Of a DNA stretch of 10,090 nt, positions 4,623-10,090 are shown one piece after another; the first letter of the stretch is position 1, and the number at the start of each line of letters is the position of its first letter. The stretch is taken from positions 1-10,090 of the forward strand of contig JBFLVQ010000334.1 of the NCBI GenBank assembly GCA_040758525.1, in the 5' to 3' direction. The stretch is from JBFLVQ01 sp040758525 (GTDB lineage: Bacteria > Acidobacteriota > Blastocatellia > Chloracidobacteriales > JADJPF01). Position numbers and translations under genes: made by a program. The notes beneath the pieces are model-generated. The model searched no databases. It worked only from the letters and a program-made list of their open reading frames with translations, and had not been told where the DNA came from.

Positions 4623-7231
4623 TGATCTATTTTTGCTGTGATGAGCGTCGTCGCGACGCTGTGCAAGCTCACCCAGTCTTGAATGGCATCGATTTTCTTG
4701 AAGTGCTTGATGATCCATCTATGCCATTTGAACAACGTCAACGCCTGCTGTTGGTCCATTTTATTAAAGATCTTACTGCAGGTAGTCTAAAGAAAGAGAA
4801 TGTACATATTGAAGGAGGCGAGCGTATAGGTAATATCAAAGTCACTAATGTGACAATCAACGCTATGAGTTCGCCACCCGGCAGTCAAGCAAATGTCCTT
4901 ATTGTTGAGGTATCAGAGCCAGGAGATTTTTCCACTTATACACTACATCTTGTACAAGACAATAAGCATTCTGAGCCTCCAACAGGATTTGATCCTGTCC
5001 TCTCAACAATTGAGTTCTCTTTTAAAGTTACTTGCCCTGCTGAATTTGATTGTAAGCAGGAACAGACTTGTCCAACTGAACCAGCAAAACAGCCAGAGAT
5101 TAATTATTTAGCCAAAGACTATGCAAGCTTTCGACAACTAATGCTGGATCGAATTGCAACACTGATGCCGAATTGGAAAGAGCGCAATCCAGCAGACTTA
5201 GGAATTGTGTTAGTAGAATTGCTAGCTTATGTTGGTGACTATCTCAGTTACCAGCAAGATGCAATTGCCACGGAAAGCTATTTAGGTACATCGCGCCGAC
5301 GCACTTCTGTGCGACGCCATACACGACTGATTGACTATCCTATGCATGATGGACGCAATGCACGTGTATGGATACAGGTACGTGTTAACTCTAATGGTAA
5401 TGGAGTAGAGTTAAAGAAGAGCGTTGATGGAAAGACTACCAAACTGCTCACACATATTGAGGGATTGCCAAAGCTTATTTCACAAGACTCGTCGATTTTC
5501 GAGAAAGCGCTAGTAGCACGTCCACAGATCTTTGAGTTGATGCATAACATAACACTCTTTGAAGCCCATAATGAAATGAAATTTTATACTTGGGGAGCGC
5601 GCGAGTGTTGTCTTCCCAAGGGTGCTGTGCGTGCAACATTGCACAACCGTTTACCAGACTTGAAAGAAGGCGATGTTTTAATTTTGCAAGAGGTAAAAGG
5701 TCCGCAAACTGGCGAAAGAGAAGATGCCGATCCATCCCATCGTCATGCTGTTCGTTTGAAAAAAGTCTTGCTTTCAAAAGATCCGCTAGGTGGACGGTTT
5801 GATATTCCTGCTACCAACAATCCTGTAGATATCACTGAAATAGAATGGGCGATGGAAGATGCGTTACCATTTCCTTTGTGTATATCGGCTCGCAATGATG
5901 CTAATTTTTATGAAGATGTTAGCGTTGCACTTGGTAATATTGTATTAGCAGATCATGGCATGATAATTACTGATGAACCGTATGGAAGGCCATTTGATCC
6001 AGATAGAGATACTGCTTCACTTGAGCCTTACATAGTTCCTAGTCCCAATGCGGTTCTTACAAAAGTTGTGCCGATTACAGGTGATCGTTGTCAGGATAGC
6101 CCGGTTACGCTTACACCTGCGCGGTATCGACCAAGGCTTAAACAAGCTCCACTTACTCAGGCTGTCTCATATGATCCAGATAATAAATCTATCTCAGCAA
6201 CAGCAGTAATCCAGTTATCTATTCAAGATCCACTACAGATTCCATTGCCATTTATCAGCCTTAATGAGTTTGGTGTGTCAGAGCCATGGTTACCCAAACG
6301 CGATCTGCTAGCTAGTGATCCAAACAGTAAAGAGTTTGTTGTAGAAATTGAGACCGATGGTACCGCATATCTACGTTTTGGAGATAATGTATTAGGTTCG
6401 CGTCCTGCCCCAGGGGCACAATTTATTGCTACTTATCGTATAGGAAACGGCATAGCTGGCAATATAGGTGCAGATACAATTACTCATCTAGTTAGTAGCG
6501 ATCCTGCCATTATCTCTGATCTCACTGATCCAATTATTGATGAAGTAAGAAATCCATTGCCAGGACAGGGTGGCATTGAGCCTGAGACTATCGAGCAGGT
6601 ACGTCAGAACGCTCCCAGTGCTTTTCGTAAACAAGAGCGGGCTGTTACACCACACGACTATGAAGAGGTTGTCAAACGTTGTAGGTCTGATGTACAGCGT
6701 GCTGCTGCTACATTTCGTTGGACAGGAAGTTGGCGTACGGTCTTTCTTACAATGGATCGATTGGGTGGAGCAGAAGTAGACAAAGATTTTGAAAAGGATG
6801 TACGCAAATGTATGGAGCGTTACCGAATGGCAGGTTATGACCTAGAGGTTGATGCACCACATTATGTCTCGCTTGAAATTGAAATGGTTATCTGTGTAAA
6901 GTCGAATTATTTTACCAGTGATGTAAAGGGTGCATTGCTTGAGTTTTTTAGCAATCGTATCCTGCCTGATCGCAGACGCGGAGTATTCCATCCTGACAAC
7001 TTTACATTTGGCCAAACAGTCTATTTAAGCTCTATTATTGCGGCTGCTCAGTCATTGGCAGGAGTTGATTCGGTCGAAGTAAAGAAATTTCAACGACAAG
7101 GAATTAAGAGTGATAAAGCCCTCAAGTCGGGCAAACTTGAATTAGGAAGACTGGAGATTGCACGCCTCGATAATGATCCTGATTTTCCTGAACGTGGAGT
7201 GCTCAATTTGATTATGCGAGGAGGTAGATGA
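4622..7231 (+). CDS. Putative baseplate assembly protein, gpJ/gp6-like (first copy, Afp11-like)
   Basis: An 869-residue wedge protein. The N-terminal part (1-155) ends in a three-cysteine segment, C138-x5-C144-x5-C150, followed by INYLAKDYASFRQLMLDRIA at 160-179, NPADLGIVLVELLAYVGDYL at 189-208 and SYLGTSRRRTSVRRHTRLID at 219-238, all hallmarks of putative baseplate assembly proteins in eCIS. A variable beta-rich middle follows. The gpJ core begins near 583 with LRFGDNVLGSRPAPG and YRIGNGIAGNIG, then NAPSAFRKQERAVTPHDYEE near 663-682. The last part (about 775-869) carries a long hydrophilic stretch and ends in FPERGVLNLIMRGGR. A GGAGG site at 4608-4612, 9 bases ahead, supports the start, which shares one base with the gp25 stop. 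By homology with T4 gp6 it would dimerise with its paralogue to build the ring around the hub. Confidence 0.9.
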   Translation: MIYFCCDERRRDAVQAHPVLNGIDFLEVLDDPSMPFEQRQRLLLVHFIKDLTAGSLKKENVHIEGGERIGNIKVTNVTINAMSSPPGSQANVLIVEVSEPGDFSTYTLHLVQDNKHSEPPTGFDPVLSTIEFSFKVTCPAEFDCKQEQTCPTEPAKQPEINYLAKDYASFRQLMLDRIATLMPNWKERNPADLGIVLVELLAYVGDYLSYQQDAIATESYLGTSRRRTSVRRHTRLIDYPMHDGRNARVWIQVRVNSNGNGVELKKSVDGKTTKLLTHIEGLPKLISQDSSIFEKALVARPQIFELMHNITLFEAHNEMKFYTWGARECCLPKGAVRATLHNRLPDLKEGDVLILQEVKGPQTGEREDADPSHRHAVRLKKVLLSKDPLGGRFDIPATNNPVDITEIEWAMEDALPFPLCISARNDANFYEDVSVALGNIVLADHGMIITDEPYGRPFDPDRDTASLEPYIVPSPNAVLTKVVPITGDRCQDSPVTLTPARYRPRLKQAPLTQAVSYDPDNKSISATAVIQLSIQDPLQIPLPFISLNEFGVSEPWLPKRDLLASDPNSKEFVVEIETDGTAYLRFGDNVLGSRPAPGAQFIATYRIGNGIAGNIGADTITHLVSSDPAIISDLTDPIIDEVRNPLPGQGGIEPETIEQVRQNAPSAFRKQERAVTPHDYEEVVKRCRSDVQRAAATFRWTGSWRTVFLTMDRLGGAEVDKDFEKDVRKCMERYRMAGYDLEVDAPHYVSLEIEMVICVKSNYFTSDVKGALLEFFSNRILPDRRRGVFHPDNFTFGQTVYLSSIIAAAQSLAGVDSVEVKKFQRQGIKSDKALKSGKLELGRLEIARLDNDPDFPERGVLNLIMRGGR
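7219..7225 (+). promoter_or_regulatory. Ribosome binding site for the second gpJ-like gene; start ambiguous
   Basis: AGGAGGT is the strongest Shine-Dalgarno match in the window. It lies 2 bases before the ATG at 7228 and 8 bases before a second in-frame ATG at 7234. The second spacing is nearer the usual optimum, so the protein may start at Met3, two residues shorter. The difference does not touch any conserved segment. Confidence 0.6.
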
Positions 7232-10026
7232 GCATGGCAATCGATTCGCCACTACTTAACCTTGATGATTGTGGCTGTTGCGAAGGAATATCAGCCGAGA
7301 CACCTCAGAATGTTTACAATCGACCTGGTCTAACGGCAATAGCTTATCGTGTTGGCACTCATGCAGAATTTAAGGAAACAATGCTTGCACGTCTTTCTGG
7401 TTCTAGACAGCCTGCATTGCAGAGATTGACCACACGTGAAAATAACGATTTTTCCATTGCCTTACTGGATGCTTGGGCTACGGTTGCAGATGTTCTGACT
7501 TTTTATCAAGAACGTATTGCTAATGAAGCGTATTTACGTACGGCAGTTGAACGATTGTCAGTATTGGAAATGGCTCGTTTGATCGATTACCAATTACGGC
7601 CTGGTGTTGCTGCTACTACTTATCTGGCTTTCACAATTGAAGACACACCAGGAGCGCTTAGCTTAGGCTCTACAACACAGACAACTGAACCATTGCCAGC
7701 AATCACTATTGATATTGGTACAAAGGCACAGAGTATTCCCGGTCCTGGTGAACAGGCACAGACCTTTGAGACTGTAGAAAAGATTGAAGCACGGGCAGAA
7801 TGGAATGCAATTAAACCACGTTTAACACAATTGCAGCCACTTTCTACATCAATGAATTTTGCCATTCTTCAAGGAGTAGCAAACAATCTTAAACAAGGTG
7901 ATAAACTACTAATTGTAGATAATGTAGGCAATCGTGCTATCAAAACAGCTCAGAGTGTAACAACCGACGATAATGCAAAAACAACCCAGGTTGATTTTAT
8001 TATCCCTACGGCTACACTACCAAGCTATCTTAGGCCTACAGGACTTATACAAGGGAGTGTTGATGATTTCCCAACCAAGGTTGATCTGGATGAGAATGTA
8101 ATCAAGCAGATCATTAGTAAAACCTGGAAAGAAGAAGATCTATCTGCGCTAGCTGAGACTCAAAACTGGTCCACCACATCACTGACAACCAATATAATTA
8201 AACAGGTATCAACACGAACCTCTCTACCAAATACAGGTGTTTTTGTCTTTCGCCAACGCGCGGCAATCTTTGGTTACAATGCTCCTAAATGGGATTCATT
8301 GCCAGCCAATCTACGTTTTGAGCAAAGAATAGAGACGTACAAAACAGATAATAGTGGAAATGTTGTGTTTGATAAGTACAAATTAGTTTCACCAGCGTTC
8401 CCAACTTCATGGGAGGATCGTCGTGTGGAAAATGATGCCTCACCCATTGGCAACAAGCGTTTTATCTATCTTGACACAACATATCCGAATATTGTCAAAG
8501 ATAGCTGGATTGCGCTGATAAGCCCAACAGGACAGTCTGCCATTCTTAAAGTTGTAGATAATGTTGAAGTCACACGCAGTGACTTTGCTATTAGCGGCAA
8601 AATCTCACGACTGACAGTTGAATCGAGTGCATCACTAAACGATTTCAAAATGCGAACCACTTCTGTTCTTGTACAGAGCGAGCAACTCACTCTAGCCGAT
8701 CTACCTATTATTGATCTGGTGCCTGCGGTTGAAACTATATCAGGCAACAGTCAAGAGGAGACCATTACACTTGATCGCCCATATCTCGGTTTGAAAGTTG
8801 GACAGAAAATTATTATCACAGGTGAACGCAGTGATCTTAAAGGTGTTGTAGTAAGTGAAACAGCAGAGTTGAAAGAAGTTATTATAGAAGCAGGTTTCAC
8901 TGTGGTGAAGTTCAAGCAATTCCTCGCTTACAACTACGTGCGCAAGACAGTTGTAATAAATGCCAACATTACGCTTGCCACACATGGTGAGACTGTAGAG
9001 GAAGTATTGGGCAATGGTGACGCAACCCAAGTATTTCAACGATTCACTTTGCGACAACCACCACTCACCTATGTTAGTGCATCGACACCCAGTGGCGCAC
9101 AAACAACTCTAGAAATGCGTGTCAATGACATACTATGGCATGAAGTTCTTAGTTTCTATGATCATGGCCCTGAAGAGCGTATCTATATAACTCGTATAGC
9201 TGATGATGGAAAAACCACAGTTATTTTTGGTGATGGAAAAACCGGCGCTCGATTGCCTACTGGGCAAGAGAATATAAAAGCAAAATATCGCAAAGGCATA
9301 GGACTAGGAGGATTGGTCAAAGCAAACCAACTCTCGCAATTGATGTCGCGTCCGCTTGGGCTGAAAGGTGTAATCAATCCTATTGCTGCAAATGGCGCAG
9401 CAGACCGTGAAAAATTGGATGATGCACGTCGTAATGCACCATTGACTGTCTTGACGCTTGATCGAATAGTATCACTCAAAGACTATGAAGATTTCGCACG
9501 TGCTTTTTCAGGGATTGATAAATCGCTAGCAACCTGGACCTGGTTTGGTGAAAAGAGAGGTGTGTTTGTCACCATCGCCGGCACAAAAGGCGCTGAGGTA
9601 GCAACCGATAGCGAGCTTTATAAAAATCTCTTAAAAGCAATGCAAGAAGCTGGCGATCCCACCGTACCTTTGATAGTCAAATCTTACCAGCCGCGTCTAT
9701 TCCAATTAATGGCTGCAATAGGTGTGCATACTGACTATTTACCAGAAACAGTCTTGGTAGAAGTTGAACAGATGTTACGTGATAGTTTTTCATTCGAGGC
9801 ACGTACGTTTGGCCAGCCTGTACATTTTAGTGAAGTAGTTTCAGTTATTCAAAATGTTTCTGGGGTAATAGCAGTAGATTTGAAACAGCTATATCGTTCT
9901 GATAAACCTCCTGTTCAGAACATGCATTTGCAGGCATTTATTCCTCAACTAGGAGAAGAAGATCTACTTGCCGCAGAATTGTTGACACTAGATCCTCGAC
10001 CGCTTGTTCTGGAGGTACTGAAATGA
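7228..10026 (+). CDS. Putative baseplate assembly protein, gpJ/gp6-like (second copy, Afp12-like)
   Basis: A 932-residue wedge protein. The N-terminus carries a CxCC motif (C15, C17, C18), then NRPGLTAIAYRVGTHAEFKE at 31-50, and a helical conserved block with FSIALLDAWATVADVLTFYQ at 75-94, ERIANEAYLRTA and IDYQLRPG. IDIGTKAQSIPGPGEQAQTF at 161-180 begins the beta region. The central part, about 200-640, is long, poorly recognisable and rich in Thr, Ser and Asn. The gpJ core is near 665 onward: VIFGDGKTGARLPTG, YRKGIGLGG, then DARRNAPLTVLTLDRIVSLK with DYEDFARAFSGI near 732-763. The end repeats the family pattern with LFQLMAAIGVHTDY, FEARTFGQPVHFSEVVSVIQ and PRPLVLEVLK. It overlaps the previous gene by 4 bases (ATGA) and the next one by 4. 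It shares the FGD and YRxGxGxxG patterns with the gene before it, so the two are paralogues that likely act as the heterodimeric wedge pair. Confidence 0.9.
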   Translation: MSMAIDSPLLNLDDCGCCEGISAETPQNVYNRPGLTAIAYRVGTHAEFKETMLARLSGSRQPALQRLTTRENNDFSIALLDAWATVADVLTFYQERIANEAYLRTAVERLSVLEMARLIDYQLRPGVAATTYLAFTIEDTPGALSLGSTTQTTEPLPAITIDIGTKAQSIPGPGEQAQTFETVEKIEARAEWNAIKPRLTQLQPLSTSMNFAILQGVANNLKQGDKLLIVDNVGNRAIKTAQSVTTDDNAKTTQVDFIIPTATLPSYLRPTGLIQGSVDDFPTKVDLDENVIKQIISKTWKEEDLSALAETQNWSTTSLTTNIIKQVSTRTSLPNTGVFVFRQRAAIFGYNAPKWDSLPANLRFEQRIETYKTDNSGNVVFDKYKLVSPAFPTSWEDRRVENDASPIGNKRFIYLDTTYPNIVKDSWIALISPTGQSAILKVVDNVEVTRSDFAISGKISRLTVESSASLNDFKMRTTSVLVQSEQLTLADLPIIDLVPAVETISGNSQEETITLDRPYLGLKVGQKIIITGERSDLKGVVVSETAELKEVIIEAGFTVVKFKQFLAYNYVRKTVVINANITLATHGETVEEVLGNGDATQVFQRFTLRQPPLTYVSASTPSGAQTTLEMRVNDILWHEVLSFYDHGPEERIYITRIADDGKTTVIFGDGKTGARLPTGQENIKAKYRKGIGLGGLVKANQLSQLMSRPLGLKGVINPIAANGAADREKLDDARRNAPLTVLTLDRIVSLKDYEDFARAFSGIDKSLATWTWFGEKRGVFVTIAGTKGAEVATDSELYKNLLKAMQEAGDPTVPLIVKSYQPRLFQLMAAIGVHTDYLPETVLVEVEQMLRDSFSFEARTFGQPVHFSEVVSVIQNVSGVIAVDLKQLYRSDKPPVQNMHLQAFIPQLGEEDLLAAELLTLDPRPLVLEVLK

Positions 10027-10090
10027 GCTTTGATGTTGAGAAATTATACTCACTGTTGCCATCGGTCTATCGTATACGCGATATAGAACT
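10023..10090 (+). CDS. Tail/baseplate protein, 5' end only (partial)
   Basis: An ATG overlaps the stop of the second gpJ-like gene (ATGA), with a GGAGG site at 10011-10015 and a 7-base spacer. The 22 full codons visible read MSFDVEKLY, then SLLPSVYRIRDIE, and stay open to the window end. The LLPxVYRIRD opening is one I recall from eCIS tail-protein-I-like genes that follow the gpJ-like genes, so a further baseplate or fibre-attachment protein is likely. Too little is visible to be sure of the family. Confidence 0.75.
   Translation, partial: MSFDVEKLYSLLPSVYRIRDIE

Noticed and set aside
4622..4640. CC at residues 5-6 of the first gpJ-like protein as a lipidation site
   Set aside because: Only four residues precede the cysteines, so there is no signal peptide of any kind.
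8740..9102. A 120-codon minus-strand open frame within the second gpJ-like gene
   Set aside because: Its composition (many Cys, Tyr, Asn) is that of antisense shadow sequence and the plus-strand gene is strongly supported throughout.
1..10090. A prophage tail region or a type VI secretion system as the overall identity
   Set aside because: The CIS_tube adaptor, the two eCIS-type gpJ proteins and a short non-lysozyme spike favour an eCIS; no capsid, lysis or tss membrane-complex genes are visible. The window is too short to exclude a phage outright.

Overview
The window is one stretch of a polycistronic operon on the + strand that encodes the baseplate, hub and spike of an extracellular contractile injection system (eCIS; the Afp/PVC/MAC-like family of phage-tail-like particles). 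All genes run the same way. They are separated by at most 20 bases or overlap by 1 to 17 bases, and nearly all have clear purine-rich ribosome binding sites. There is no room for an internal promoter or terminator, and no tRNA, rRNA, CRISPR array, IS element or long repeat was seen.

Layout: (1) bases 1-101, the 3' end of an unrecognised gene; (2) 85-1275, a polytopic membrane protein of the Lgt (prolipoprotein diacylglyceryl transferase) family with a soluble C-terminal extension; (3) 1296-1955, the CIS_tube/Afp7-N-like tube-hub adaptor; (4) 1966-2277, a small LysM (gp53-like) protein; (5) 2270-3397, the gp27/gpD-like hub; (6) 3394-3909, the gp5/gpV-like spike; (7) 3930-4253, a PAAR-like spike tip; (8) 4260-4622, the gp25-like wedge/sheath initiator; (9) 4622-7231 and (10) 7228-10026, two large baseplate-J/gp6-like wedge proteins; (11) 10023 to the window end, the start of a tail protein that probably continues the baseplate.

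How they would work together, by analogy with T4, R-pyocin, PVC and Afp: the PAAR tip caps the spike trimer, which sits on the hub. The adaptor and LysM protein join the hub to the tube and wedges. gp25 with the two gpJ-like proteins forms the wedge ring that triggers sheath contraction. The sheath, tube, tape-measure, AAA+ ATPase and cargo genes are not visible and should lie outside the window. The standout is the Lgt-like membrane protein placed inside the structural operon. It is not a core particle component and could link the particle to a membrane or to lipid modification.

Organism: a bacterium of moderate to low GC (about 43% by eye) with Shine-Dalgarno-led genes. The separate adaptor and LysM genes and the wording of the gpJ-like proteins resemble, from memory, eCIS loci of Chloroflexota (Ktedonobacteria-like), Actinobacteria and Cyanobacteria. 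No full HIP1 palindrome (GCGATCGC) was noticed, which argues mildly against many cyanobacteria. The taxonomic assignment is low confidence.
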